From Hyposmocoma kahamanoa (Eukaryota; Arthropoda; Insecta; Lepidoptera; Cosmopterigidae): a stretch of 64,000 nt of DNA. The DNA lies in contig NW_020656077.1 in NCBI RefSeq assembly GCF_003589595.1, positions 8,346,795 through 8,410,794 on the forward strand, written 5' to 3'. Below the pieces are notes generated by a model that had not been told where the DNA came from, did not search any database, and worked only from the letters and a program-made list of their open reading frames with translations. The first letter of the stretch is position 1. The number at the start of each line of letters is the position of its first letter. Positions 42,285 through 53,149 of this stretch are shown piece after piece. The position numbers and the translations under genes were made by a program.

Positions 42285-42430
42285 GAATCCGAGAAATGAC
42301 GGTTCGAAATGTAACAGGGATCATCTTATCTCTAGGTGTACGAGCTGTATACGTATTTTATCGGATACGAATCGGACTTAGTGTAGTAAGCGACATCCGA
42401 AGTGGGTCAGAGTAATCTCGGTTTGTATAG
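42285..42430 (+). repeat. Repeat G, uninterrupted copy
   Basis: GTTCCGAATCCGAGAAATGA, TTTATCGGATACGAATCGGA and CGACATCCGAAGTGGGTCAG. It provides the reference for the split copy at 30085-30760. Confidence 0.7.
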
Positions 42431-42721
42431 TCTTTTTTTTTGGATTCGGACGTAGCGCGTAAACGAGCTTAGTCGAAAGTTTCATCGGATTTCATGAATG
42501 TTTAGCGAGAAATCAACATATACACTTATTGTGTTTTTTACCCGCAGGCTTTTTTAAAGATATGTGTCCTGTCAATCAAATAAAGTAATTCATGCGTAAG
42601 TCCGATTTTCAAGCTTATCGCTGATATTACTATATGGACTAAAAATGAAGCTGAAATATTTGTGTTCTTGTTGATTTGTTTTTTAATACAATTTTACAAG
42701 TTATAATATTAATATAAAAAC

Positions 42722-42925
42722 GCGTACACACTCATAGACCCGCACTAGGGAAACCCTGTATCGCGGGTGCCATGGACACAAACATAGACAACCACAAATT
42801 ACATCCAAACTCAAGAGAGAAATAAATGTAGGCCATACAAATAATTCTGCCGGCACGGGAATCAAACCCGGGACAGCTTACGTGGCAGTCCGGCATGGTA
42901 ACCGTTCGGCCACGGAGGCAGTCAA
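42722..42925 (-). mobile_element. SINE E, copy 6, full length
   Basis: All segments in antisense: CACACTCATAGACCCGCACT, CAACCACAAATTACATCCAA, GGCACGGGAATCAAACCCGG (B-box) and GTAACCGTTCGGCCACGGAG (A-box region). It is one of the best copies for defining the family. Confidence 0.9.
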
Positions 42926-42999
42926 AAGGCTTTTTGTAACAACGAAAGTACACCTTATACCGCTGCAATATATTAGGTATATGAAAAAACAGAGGAAGC

Positions 43000-43670
43000 C
43001 AGAGTCGAATTTATTACCGTTTGATAATCCATTTACTTATATATTTACATTTACAATATTTGTGACGAAATAGATAAAATCACCATGCTAACATAAACGA
43101 CAACAATTGGTAAACTGCGTAATCTAAATTGCCTAACAAGGTATGTTCTTCCTTCTTGCAACAACAATTAATGGTTAATTTCATTAGCTGTGCATTTCTA
43201 TAAATAATATATAAGAGAGTTAATTAATGTTAAACGTTAAAGTGGAGTTATAATTAAATATTGTCGTGTTGAAACTTAAGTAGGTACATTTAAGTTTTGT
43301 TAATAATTCCTGTAAATAACGAATGCTACGATACGGCTAATATTACACAGTTTATGAAACACGTCGCTGTGGAGTGTGGAACAGTGTGACAGTTAGATAC
43401 TACAGTTATTGTTGTCAAGCAGGAGTGTCGACTGCTAGAATGTGAGGCTCATCGCCGTTGAGTCACGTAGTGTGACATTTAGAACTATAAGTTCTGAGCT
43501 GTCGCTATATGAAAGAGCTAACTGTTTTTGTAAGATAATTTTCATGTTCATGCTAAACCTTGTATTCCTGACTCCTTCTTCTGTAATCGCATTTAGACGG
43601 AATTAAAGGGTTTAGTGGATTCAGCTTTTCAAGATTTCAGTTTGCAGTAGCAGTGGAGATAGTTGTAAAC
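43000..43670. other. Stretch without a recognised feature
   Basis: No exon or repeat supported. A somewhat GC-richer patch at 43370-43500 has no splice-bounded frame. Confidence 0.4.
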
Positions 43671-43679
43671 GAGTTGGTC

Positions 43680-43940
43680 GAGGGTAATACTGCCACCTTA
43701 CCTATTTCTGTCGCCAAGCAGAGATGAGAGCATTATTGCGTTCCGGTTTTGAAAAGTAAGGGTGCTGTCGGAATTACAGGTACATGGGACTTGTCAATTT
43801 ATGTCTCAGGGTGCCAGGCGCAGCGGCATTGTCCTTCAGATGTTTGTGACTTATAGCTTTGAATGACATTGCAATTGTTACGGGCAGGCGTGTCGCTTAA
43901 CATCAGGCTCACGAATCGTTTGCCCTGTAACTTGCTATCA
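43680..43940 (+). mobile_element. Repeat D, copy 10
   Basis: Near full-length sense copy from GGTAATACTGCCACCTTACC through GTACATGGGACTTGTCAATT to CGTTTGCCCTGTAACTTGCT. Confidence 0.85.
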
Positions 43941-43944
43941 TAAT

Positions 43945-44715
43945 TGCTTCATGAAGGAAGAATTTTGGCCGAAAGGTGTCTTATATCGGCGGTTCCGCGG
44001 CCGGTTACCTGACACCAGATTGCGTCACACGTCGCCGACAAGTGCAATTCGTGTAGATTAGTTAGAAAGAGTGTTTTATTATATTGTATGTATGTTAGTC
44101 CTTAAGGTATATATTGTAAGGGGCGCGTGAAATAAATAAATAAATAAAAATAAAAAGTAATAAAAAAATATCTCAGAGTACTACCACTCGAATATTAAGT
44201 AATACTTCATGATGATATTCTAAGCGGTAATTTTCAGACAAGTTTTCTCCATCTAATTTAGGTGGCAATTTTTACAGTTCAAATACTCTAGAACGTTGTA
44301 TTTTTTTTAATCACGACGTAATATATAAAATTTGATTTGAATTTGTGTAATATCTTGAAATATTGTTCATATTTGACGATAGCATACTCGATAGAATACT
44401 TAATTATAAAAATTGCCACCAAAATTAGGAAGAGAAAACTGACCTGAAAATTACCCATTTAATGTTTTCGTCTTTGTTACTTCTCAACTTGAACGTAATT
44501 CGGAAGTACTTTCACTTCGTGAACTTTGTTGTTTGGTAATGAATCAAGTGTTACAAGTACACTTTTGTACGGCCTCCGGGTTTTTCATCTCGAGCAATTG
44601 CTTAGTCGACAATAAAGATAACCTCTGGAGAAAAGTTTGATGAGTAATAAAAAAGTCCCGTAATCTCGTAGTTTCCACCAAACTTAAACTGCTGCGCAAG
44701 TAGCAAGAGGGGCTT
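43945..44715. other. Stretch without a recognised gene
   Basis: A GCGTGAAATAAATAAATAAA end near 44125-44150 may be the 3' tail of a LINE, but no coding motif precedes it. Confidence 0.4.
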
Positions 44716-44721
44716 TAAACC

Positions 44722-44880
44722 AAAGTTTTTTTTTTCGTATAATACCAATTATTAAGCGACACGCCTGTCCATAGCAGTTGCAATATCACTCAGAGATTTA
44801 AATCGCAATGATCTGAGCGACACTGTCACTGCTCCCGTCACCCTGAGTCAAGTGAGATAAGTTGGCAAGTCTTACGCATA
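44722..44880 (-). mobile_element. Repeat D, copy 11
   Basis: T-run at 44727, then GCGACACGCCTGTCCATAGC, AATGATCTGAGCGACACTGT and GATAAGTTGGCAAGTCTTAC. The segment with GACGGGACGAACAAGTCGTG is deleted. Confidence 0.75.
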
Positions 44881-44884
44881 ACGC

Positions 44885-45395
44885 ACGACGACTTTTTTGC
44901 TCTTATTACAAGGACATGAAGCTTTTTCTGACTTAATGCGACACCATGTCGATATAAGTGTGGTGGCTTATTCAATGCTCAGTTTTATGCAAAACAAAAG
45001 GTTCTTTTTATTAACCCTGGAGCCGTAAACTCTCTGGTCTTATTTTTCCATTTTCCCAGAATCATTAATCAAAAAAGTCGTCCTCTCTGAACCAGTTCTC
45101 GTGATTTAACAATATGTAATGCAACGTCCAGAAACCCGTTGTCAGCGATGCGTGTCCAATATCCTGAACAATTTGTGCTCCCCAATCGCCCTGACCGGAT
45201 ATGACGACAATGTAATTATGCCGAGTATCAACGTCGCTATACTTCGTTAGGGTGGTTCGTGATAAAATGCTTGTTTGTGATTTTCGCTTTTTGGATAAGA
45301 TTAACGGAAAAACATTCGTAACAACCGATAAAACGTTCCATTGCTGCTCACTGCATTAAGGATTAAAATGTGGAAAGCGTAGTATCTCCACGTAT
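44885..45395. other. Stretch without a recognised feature
   Basis: No frame with recognisable motifs and no repeat family seen elsewhere in the window. Confidence 0.4.
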
Positions 45396-45404
45396 GTATC
45401 AAAT

Positions 45405-45650
45405 CATCATTTTGTTCAACATATATATACACGATATCTATAAATATTCCACTATAGTAAGTTTCAGCTGTATGCAGATATTTTAAAAGTATACAAAGAG
45501 GTAACTTCAATTGATGTCGCTAATAAAATTCAAGATAATTTATCTAAATTGACTGAATGATGCGAAGTTAATAAACTATTAATTAATCAGAATACATGTT
45601 GTTATGTACGAACAAAAAATTGGCGTCTTGTAATGCAGTATATTGTGATT
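45405..45650 (+). mobile_element. LINE reverse-transcriptase palm fragment with altered YADD box
   Basis: The plus-strand frame reads IFHYSKFQLYADILKVYKEV, then ANKIQDNLSKLTE, a TGA in place of the usual tryptophan, and CEVNKLLINQ. It matches the RT catalytic region (LLYADDLKIY, then L..L..WC..N.L..N..K). The second catalytic aspartate of YADD is isoleucine here, so the enzyme would be inactive even without the stop. Confidence 0.75.
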
Positions 45651-45971
45651 GATATACCGGTTCTTTCGAGTTTAAATTTAGAAACTTTAGCATGGCAATA
45701 CACTAAACTCAAACGTTATGCATGTGTAAATGGAAAAAAAATACTACACTAGTTTATTATAATTATAAGAGTATTAATTATTAGATATAATAGTATTAAT
45801 AATTATTAATAACTAGTGGAGTAATCTAATCTAATCTAATTTTCTTAATATATATATATTTTTTACATTTTTTTTTAATTTCACTTATAATAATTGAACG
45901 TTGGATTGAACTAGTGGAGTGTTTTTACAAAATACACAGGGTTATTTTCAAAACACTAACAAATATCACAG

Positions 45972-46057
45972 GACTATATTACTAATATTATACACTATAC
46001 TACTATATTACTAATATTATACACTATACTACTATATTACTAATATTATACAATGTA
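45972..46057. repeat. 29-bp minisatellite, about three units
   Basis: The unit ACTATATTACTAATATTATA plus CACTATACT is repeated almost exactly 2.9 times. Confidence 0.9.
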
Positions 46058-46059
46058 TT

Positions 46060-46730
46060 TAAAGTCATGAATATCGACATATTTAATGACTGATAAAAAT
46101 ATTTTATTCAAAATACTGAATGATCTGTTTAGTACCAAATCGTTTATTTATATTCTCATTCTAACGTAGGGATTATATTGTTTTTACTTTTTCTTTTTAA
46201 AGTAGGGATTGTAATTATAAAATGTAATTGAAAAATTAAATTTCATATATACTTGAATCTGAACAGCATGCTGTGTTAGCCAATACGTATGGTGTACCTT
46301 TAAATTTTGTAAAGGATTGCACGTTTGCTATTGTTGTATATGCATCATGTTGGCTTTCCTATACAAGAAATAAATAAATAAATTATAAACAACAACTTTT
46401 GTTCCATGATTTTTAACAATTTGTCATATTTCAGTTTTTATACAAAAATAAAAATGTTTAAATAGATCGCTTTATAAGGTCATAACTCTGTGCGGTAACA
46501 AAAGAAAGCGCCTGCGTAATTATGTGCCCAACGGTTCATATGAACATTGCTATCATAATTTAACCTTTTTTTAGCGGTCTCGGTAGGACCTGTGCGGGAA
46601 AGTAGTGCAATTTAAATTGGTTCTGCCCTGTGTTTTGCGCTTTTTGCGATTATTTTTGTTGCTCTGGTACTCAAGGGGGAACTTCTTAGACCTTTGGTGT
46701 GCTTGTCTGGCACTTTATTTTTATAATTAA
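46060..46730. other. AT-rich stretch without a recognised feature
   Basis: An AAATAAATAAATAAATTATA end near 46370-46388 may close a LINE tail. Nothing else is supported. Confidence 0.4.
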
Positions 46731-46737
46731 CGAGCCC

Positions 46738-47968
46738 TGTACCCCGCCTACGGTGGGGTCGGGCTCGGCCTGCGGCGCGTGTTCGGGTTCAGTTTACGGG
46801 GTGTGCTCATGCTCTTCTGTGACACAGCAGTTAGTACTATGGGCGCTAGATGGTTTTGGTCTGAATATTCTGGATTATCGTTGTTTTGGTATTCATAGTA
46901 CAGGAAGTTCGGCAGTAGTTTGGCATTTATTCCTCCTAAATACTTCTCTTTGGCATAGCTTTCAGAACATGGAATCTAACAGATATGGTTGAGATTGATG
47001 AGTTGAAATTACCTCCATACGAAGGCATGCGGACGCTTCGGGCTTCGCCCTCCGCGGATCTCGGCCTGTGGCCTCGTCACTTAGGACTTTGTTTTAAAAA
47101 AATTAAATAGCTCTTTAATGGCGGCCATATTTAAAAATCACAAAAATATATTATGACCACTAATTATTATCAAACAATCTTAGAAATCTTTTCGTGCTTA
47201 TTTTCGGTCCGAGCAAAGCAAGTTATATAAATAAATTATGGTAAATGAACTATATCGAAAAACAGTGGAAACAAAATTTTTACCCCAAATTATGATGTCA
47301 TGTCATTTTTAGTCGAATTAGAAGAAATTTGTATCTATCACCAAAAAAGTTTGTATGGTAGCCATATTGAAAAATGGTGAAAAATAAATTTTAACCGCTA
47401 ATTATTATTAAAAACTCATAAAGACCCCGACATGCCCATTTTCAATCGAATTAGTGCAAATTTTTATCTGCCGCTAAAAGAGTTTGTATGGCGGCCATAT
47501 TTAAAAATGGCGAAAAACCAATTTTGATCACAAATTATTATCAAGCACTCCTAGAGAGCCTTATATGCCAATTTTCAACGAACGCTTCTATGACGCCCTT
47601 ATTTGAAAATGGCGAAAAACTTATTTTGAGCATAATTTGTGCTCCAAATTAGTTTTTTATTCGGCATTTCTAGTGGCCTTCACATGCCAATTTTCAGTCG
47701 AATCAGAGCAAATCTCTTTCGGCAGGTATTTATTAACGAAAAAATCGCATATGTGGCAGCCATATTAAAAAAGGCGAAACGAAATTTTTGCCCCCAAATT
47801 ATGATTAAGGACTCCTAAAGACCATCGCATGCCAATTTTCAGCCGGGTCGAAGCAAGTTTTTCTTCGGCCGCCATTTTGAAATCACCATCTCGATTTTTT
47901 TAACCCAGTCAGTTGACCAGTGTTACCCTCTATGACATTTCTTCGAGCACCTTCTACCTATATCTAAT
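46738..47968 (+). repeat. Block M, copy 1: GC-rich head plus tandem ATGGCGGCCAT units
   Basis: The head (GGGGTCGGGCTCGGCCTGCG, ACAGCAGTTAGTACTATGGG, CAGGAAGTTCGGCAGTAGTT) is followed by seven degenerate units about 100-240 bases apart. Each has ATGGCGGCCATATT-like text, AATGGCGAAAAA, and CATGCCAATTTTCA. The block ends TGACCAGTGTTACCCTCTAT. It matches 59523-61287 in inverse orientation. Compared with that copy, it has lost the B-box part of the tRNA-like head. The class is unknown; a SINE/satellite composite is possible. Confidence 0.75.
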
Positions 47969-48309
47969 AGTTTCCGTGATAGGAGGCTTTGAAATTTGTA
48001 TGGCGGCCATCTTGTCAAAGTCTGGATTTTTCTTCACAATGATATTCAATTGGTTTTTGTGTAATTACTGTACTAGTTACTTATTTTTTATTTATTTCCG
48101 TATTTGGCGCAGCTAATCTAAACTAAAATAGGTAGATGTATAAAATAATAAATAAATACATATAATAAAAAAATAAGGGATATACGGATACACATTAACA
48201 TGGGCTTTGTTTCCTACTTTAAAATGAGACTTAAAGAGAAAGAGAAACTTACTAGTATTTTTAAAAGCTATAAAACAGAAACACTACTCAATATTAGTGA
48301 ACAGTAAAC

Positions 48310-48592
48310 CATTGACTTACAATTATATGGACGTCGGGTCCGCGCTAAAAAGTGTCCGAACTTATAGGGCGTTAAAATCGTATACAGAGCGTCATTCACG
48401 CTTTAGTCTTCGTTTGTTCGACTGACAGCGAAGCAAGCAAAATTAGACAGTACTGCGATGACATTACAATTTAAATTCAACGTTTTAGCTTTTTCATATT
48501 CCTTTACATGTCACTACGTTTAAATAGGTTGACTTGGGACATTTTTTTCGTGGTTTTTGTAGTAGACCCGTCGTCCATTTATTTGTAAGTCA
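48310..48592 (-). mobile_element. Family A, copy 7 (283 bp)
   Basis: Starts CATTGACTTACAATTATATG and ends GTAAGTCA, short of the last ATG. Flanking 8-mers CAGTAAAC and CAGTTGAC agree at 6 of 8 positions. Confidence 0.9.
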
Positions 48593-48794
48593 CAGTTGAC
48601 AGTAACTAATAAATGATTAATGACTCTGAGAGTACATTTCTACGATTAATGACTCTGAGAGTACATATCTACATCTTTATTAATATCATTGTTAAGTTCG
48701 ACACATCCGAAAGGTAGGGCTATACGTTACTTTATTGGTACAGCAAGGTAACGAAAACAGTCTTTGAACACACATGCTGCCGATCCCATATCAA

Positions 48795-48880
48795 ACTATT
48801 ATATTATTAATACAAAGATAGAACACTTAGAAAAAAATTCTTTGATCCGGCTGGATTCGAACGAACATCTTCTAGCAAAT
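48795..48880 (-). mobile_element. Family P SINE-like repeat, copy 2
   Basis: AAGATAGAACACTTAGAAAA, CTTTGATCCGGCTGGATTCG and AACGAACATCTTCTAGCAA match 480-560. The tRNA-like part upstream of the B-box is lost. Confidence 0.6.
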
Positions 48881-48889
48881 AAGATGAAG

Positions 48890-49062
48890 ATAGTTATTTG
48901 TCATGCAAGGCTGCAAAGTCGTTTTTTGACGCGAGAGCTTGCATTGAAACGTGATCAAGCGAAGGCTTCTGAGATCAAAAATAGAATCCTGAGCGTAACG
49001 AGGTGGTAGCGAGGGTGTCAAGCCACGAGTCGCAAAACAGCTTTGCTGCCGAGCGAAACACA
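48890..49062. repeat. Probable interspersed repeat next to the foldback at 49064
   Basis: GTCGTTTTTTGACGCGAGAG, AAACGTGATCAAGCGAAGGC, GAGGGTGTCAAGCCACGAGT and GCTTTGCTGCCGAGCGAAAC resemble repeats I recall from lepidopteran genomes. Open frames on both strands (63 and 81 codons) are not recognised. Confidence 0.35.
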
Positions 49063-49063
49063 C

Positions 49064-49418
49064 TTTTCACCTCACTATAGTGAGAAAAATGGTCGATGAA
49101 AGAAAAACAGTTGAACTTTAAAAGATCAGTTTAGTTCTACGACGAATTAAAATAATGTAATAAACAAAATTAGTTATCATTGTCAATTTAATATCAACAA
49201 TAATAATAATAAAATGTACCAACTGATTCATATTACATAAATAATGTACGAAAAATCGCGTAGTTGATCGTGACATTACGTTTTTCTTTTCATTGAAAGA
49301 AAAAGTTAGGTGCACCACAGTCCGTCGTCAAGTTCGAATTTCAAAAACCTTTTCCACGCTAGCGCGCAAGAAACGCTATTGCGCGCAGAAGCCTTTCCGA
49401 GCTAGTGAGGTGAAAAGA
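49064..49418. mobile_element. Putative foldback element with CTTTTCACCTCACTA ends
   Basis: CTTTTCACCTCACTA at the left and TAGTGAGGTGAAAAG at the right are exact inverted copies of 15 bases, 355 bp apart end to end. The AT-rich interior has no coding motif. No target duplication was identified. Confidence 0.5.
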
Positions 49419-49679
49419 TATCTTATTTTAAATAATTCGTTTAACACTTTTTATTGTATAACAAATTAGTATATTTTTTAGACAACACCCTTAGGTGTAT
49501 CGTATATTTTTGCCCGACTGCGGGACTGCGTTACATGCCTACACATTTGTGTTCATTTTTTTTTCACGATATACAGCCTAAACGGCTTGATGGATTTTGA
49601 CATATTAGATGTCGTTAGATTCGTCTTGAATGTGGGAGTGTCATAGGCTATAAAAATAATCAAAATAGAGAGGATGGGG

Positions 49680-49962
49680 CATTGACTTACAAATAAATGA
49701 ACGACGGGTCTAATACAAAAACCACGAAAAAAATGTCCCAAGTCAACCTATTTAAACGTAGTGACATGTAAAGGAATATGAAAAAGCTAAAACGTTGAAT
49801 TTAAATTGTAATGTCATCGCAGTACTGTCTAATTTTGCTTGCTTCGCTGTCGACTAAAACGAAGACTAAAGCGTGAATGACGCTCTGTATACGATTTTAA
49901 CGCCCTATAAGTTCGGACACTTTTTAGCGCGGACCCGACGTCCATATAATTGTAAGTCAATG
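49680..49962 (+). mobile_element. Family A, copy 8 (283 bp)
   Basis: Bounded by exact duplications GGATGGGG (49672-49679, 49963-49970). It differs from the others at GTCGACTAAAACGAAGAC, a small local change. Confidence 0.93.
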
Positions 49963-50099
49963 GGATGGGGCAATTTTTTTTATCTTTCCAGCTAAATATT
50001 TTAGCAGTCGGGTTTTTGTTTTTTTTTAATATAATAATTTTTTTTTAATAAGTTTTAGACTTCTTTGTAAGTCCATTTGATCTAACAAAACAGTACTTC

Positions 50100-50440
50100 C
50101 CGTTTCTCTTCCGTTCTTCTTCTTCTAACCTCTCCAACTACTGAAGGTTGGCAGTCAGCTCAGCATATTTATCTTTATTCCTGGCGAGGCTGAACAGTTG
50201 GGCGGCACTCGTTATTCCCGTCCACTCTCGTATGTTCCTCAGCCACGATTTTTTCCTACGACCAGCTTTCCTTTTACCAACGACTTTTTCCATCATTATT
50301 AGTTGCAGAAGCTCGTATCTGTCATGCCTAAGTACATAACCCAGATATGCAACTTTTCTCTGTTTGATGGTCTGCAAAAGTTTACGCTTCTGTCCAACTA
50401 GCCGCAGAACTTCGTCATTGGTGACTTTCTGAGTCCAAAA
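50100..50440 (-). mobile_element. RTE-like LINE ORF2 C-terminus, intact frame
   Basis: The minus-strand frame reads VTNDEVLRLVGQKRKLLQTI, KQRKVAYLGYVLRHDRYELL, QLIMMEKVVGKRKAGRRKKS, WLRNIREWTG and YAELTANLQ to a stop at 50138. Same family ending as 31250-31600 but a clearly different lineage (LYGYVLRHDRY versus LQYFGHVMRGNRY). An AAGAAGAAGAACGG tail follows. 5'-truncated. Confidence 0.8.
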
Positions 50441-50469
50441 ACAGAGTAGAAAATGTAGCCAACAAATTT

Positions 50470-51060
50470 AGCATATTTATATACAAAGCGAGAAAGCAGT
50501 CAGCATCTTGGGCAGCCTGCCCAATTTTATTCGCTTACACTAAGAAGTAAAATTAAATTCGTATCTGTGTATATATTCACATATAGTCTACCAAATTATG
50601 CGGAGTAATACCCACGCAATTACATCTGTAGAGTCTACGTGAGGAAAGCACTTAGGACATGAGAAGAACAATTCTAGTTCAACCATCGTCTTGTATTGCC
50701 GTAATATCGGCACTGCAAATTTTAACTAACTAGAACTTGAAAATGTTCGCCTAAGAAACAGGAGTGCTCTCACAATGGTCTCGACTATAATATAAAAATG
50801 AATTGGACACCTATATGAAAGTTGATTGCTATATTGAAGTTGGTAAAGTTCATGTCTTTGTTCAGAATTATAGTTTCTATCGTTACCGATTTTACTATTT
50901 ATTTATTCTATATGAAATGATGTTAATTCCACAACAAAAACACACAATTCACATTAATAAAAGAAAAACACGTACGTGCACAAGGAAACTAGAATGACAT
51001 AAGACAGTAACAATATCAAAAACATTACATTATTACGAACTATATAAATACGAGTACTTA
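50470..51060. other. Stretch without a recognised feature
   Basis: No supported exon, repeat or RNA. A 64-codon plus frame at 50803-50997 is not recognised. Confidence 0.4.
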
Positions 51061-51067
51061 GATGAAT

Positions 51068-51245
51068 TAACTGCCTCCGTGGCCGAACGGTGATCATGCT
51101 GGTCTGCCACGCAGAAATACCGAGAACGATTCCCGGGCCGGGAGAAATATTTGTATGGCTGACATTAATTTCTCTCGTGAGTTTGGGTAAAATTTGTGGT
51201 TGTCTATGTGTGTGTCCATAACACCCGCGGTACAGGATTTCCATC
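51068..51245 (+). mobile_element. SINE E, copy 7, full length
   Basis: Sense copy with ACTGCCTCCGTGGCCGAACG, the B-box AACGATTCCCGGGCCGGGAG and TTTCTCTCGTGAGTTTGGG. It ends near ACCCGCGGTACAGGATTTCC, without the last 40 bases. Confidence 0.88.
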
Positions 51246-51329
51246 ATGCAATTAGAAAAATAATTTCCTGTTACCATGGTACCTGAAATGTTATGAAATT
51301 GCTTTGTTTATATTTTTGTTATTAGTACT

Positions 51330-51385
51330 AAGATTGAACACTTGGAAAAAAATATTTCGATCCGGCTACATTCCAACGCCAGTCT
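51330..51385 (-). mobile_element. Family P SINE-like repeat, fragment
   Basis: AGATTGAACACTTGGAAAAA and TTTCGATCCGGCTACATTCC, the 3' part only. Confidence 0.5.
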
Positions 51386-51399
51386 TCCAAGTATTGATA

Positions 51400-52185
51400 T
51401 TTATATTAATAACTATAATAAACTAGTAGTGTAATTTCAGTTGAATGCCATGATGGTCAACATCGTGACATTCAATAACTTAAAAATTGCTTCATTTATT
51501 ATTATGATTTGTCATAATTGAATCAAATAGTTGACTGTATTATAAAAAGACATTACGGTAGTCATTCAATGATTTAGAAACAATTCGTCGGTCTGCATCA
51601 CGACTTTGCAGTCAGCCTATGTAATAATGTCCCATTAGTTACGTAATAAAGGTGGGTGTAATATGGTGTGGTGGTAAAATAAATAGCATCCAAAAAGATT
51701 CTATAATGTTATACAAACACAGAGCAGGTGCAGAAGTAAATGTTTGCTATTTGATAGGATTTCTGGAAAGTCTGAAACTTGTGAAACTTATTCGATTCCG
51801 AAAAGAATTCAAGTTGCCTCTGCAGAGCGGGTTTAAAGAAATACAATTTCAGGAACATGTTTCTATGAAAGTTGGAGGGTCGTATGTAGGAATATAATGC
51901 ACGTGTACCGCCAACGGTCGGTAAACCTTATTGCCTTTGCCACGGGCATTCAATAGCGCTTTATAACTAAAAGTGTCGATCAAGCGTCGCCGTATCGTAT
52001 GTACGACTTCGGAAAAGTGGCCTTCGACTTTTCTATTTGGGAGGTAGTAAGGTAACTATACTCCGTACAGCCCAACGACTTCAATCTACAGACACGAACG
52101 TTCACAACAACTATACGTTCCAAATAAACACTACCAACAGTGATGGTGTTTTGTTTTATAGTTGAATTTTGTCTAAGAGTATTCG
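51400..52185. other. Stretch with an unrecognised 81-codon frame
   Basis: The frame at 51652-51897 gives VNVCYLIGFLESLKLVKLIR and related text that I cannot place; it could be a degenerate LINE piece. Nothing else is supported. Confidence 0.3.
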
Positions 52186-52192
52186 TACAGTA

Positions 52193-52662
52193 CATCGAGT
52201 ATATAACCAGAAATAGAGGATAATAGAATAGAAGAAAGAAAGAATAAATAAAAAGAAGTAAGGGCGACACATTACTGGTAACTCATCAGTGATACATCGC
52301 TTATAAAAAATCAATACTCGTTTGCAATGAAATTACGAATTAGAAAGCTGAAATAGTACAGCGCCAACAACTGACCTGTGTGTACGTCTCTGTATATTCC
52401 AAAAATATTCTGTATTTATTGTAATAAAGATAATATTTATAACAATGGCGTGCTGTTGCATTCGGTGGTGTGGGGAAAAACTGCAAAACATCTAATTACA
52501 AAACAAACGGAATCAAATTTCATCGGTAATTAAATGTAAAATATCTAATTTTGCAATTTTCGTCCATTATAGCAAAGCTCAAGTTAACTGGTCGATTTAA
52601 AGTGAAACAATTGACGACACCCGTCAATTGTTTCGAATTCGAACTGGCCAATACAAAGGTAC
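52193..52662 (+). mobile_element. Family F, copy 4, 3' truncated
   Basis: Starts CATCGAGTATATAACC. The THAP start at 52445 reads MACCCIRWCG and then shifts frame by an extra G. The copy stops near GGCCAATACAAAGGTAC where copy 5 begins, losing its right inverted repeat. An extra purine-rich tract (GAAGAAAGAAAGAATAAATA) lies near its left end. Confidence 0.85.
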
Positions 52663-53148
52663 CATCGAGTATATAACCAGAAATAGAGACGAAATGTCAT
52701 TTAATTTGTTTAACTATTCTGCGTTATTATTAGTGTGACAACTGTGCTCCGATTGGCCAGCCCGATTTCAAAACAATTGATGGGTCGACCAATTTAGCTT
52801 AGTTTTGCTTTAATGGACGAAAATTAAAAAATTACTTATTTAATATTTAATTACCAATGAAATGTGATTCCGTTTGTTTTGTAATTATATGTTTTGCTGG
52901 TTTTCACACATCACCGAATGCATCAGCCCCTCATAATTAGAGATATTATTTTTATTACAATAAATACAGAATCTTTCGGAGACGTACACACAGGTCGGTT
53001 GTTGGCGCTGTACTATTTCAGCTTTCTAATTTGTAATTCCAGTGGAAACGAGAGTTGATGTAAAAGTGATATAAGACCCATTTGCCTGATGAGATGCCAG
53101 ACACGGATGGCCCTTATTTCGTCTCTGTGTCTGGTTATATACTCGATG
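52663..53148 (-). mobile_element. Family F, copy 5 (486 bp)
   Basis: Both ends are kept (CATCGAGTATATAACC, GGTTATATACTCGATG). The flanking 8-mers AAAGGTAC and CATAGTAC share 5 positions. The THAP start is broken by stops. It lies tail to tail with copy 4. Confidence 0.87.
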
Positions 53149-53149
53149 C

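Noticed and set aside
47100..48000. CRISPR-like array from the regularly spaced repeats
   Set aside because: Units are degenerate, spacing is irregular (about 100-240 bases), and the sequence is eukaryotic.
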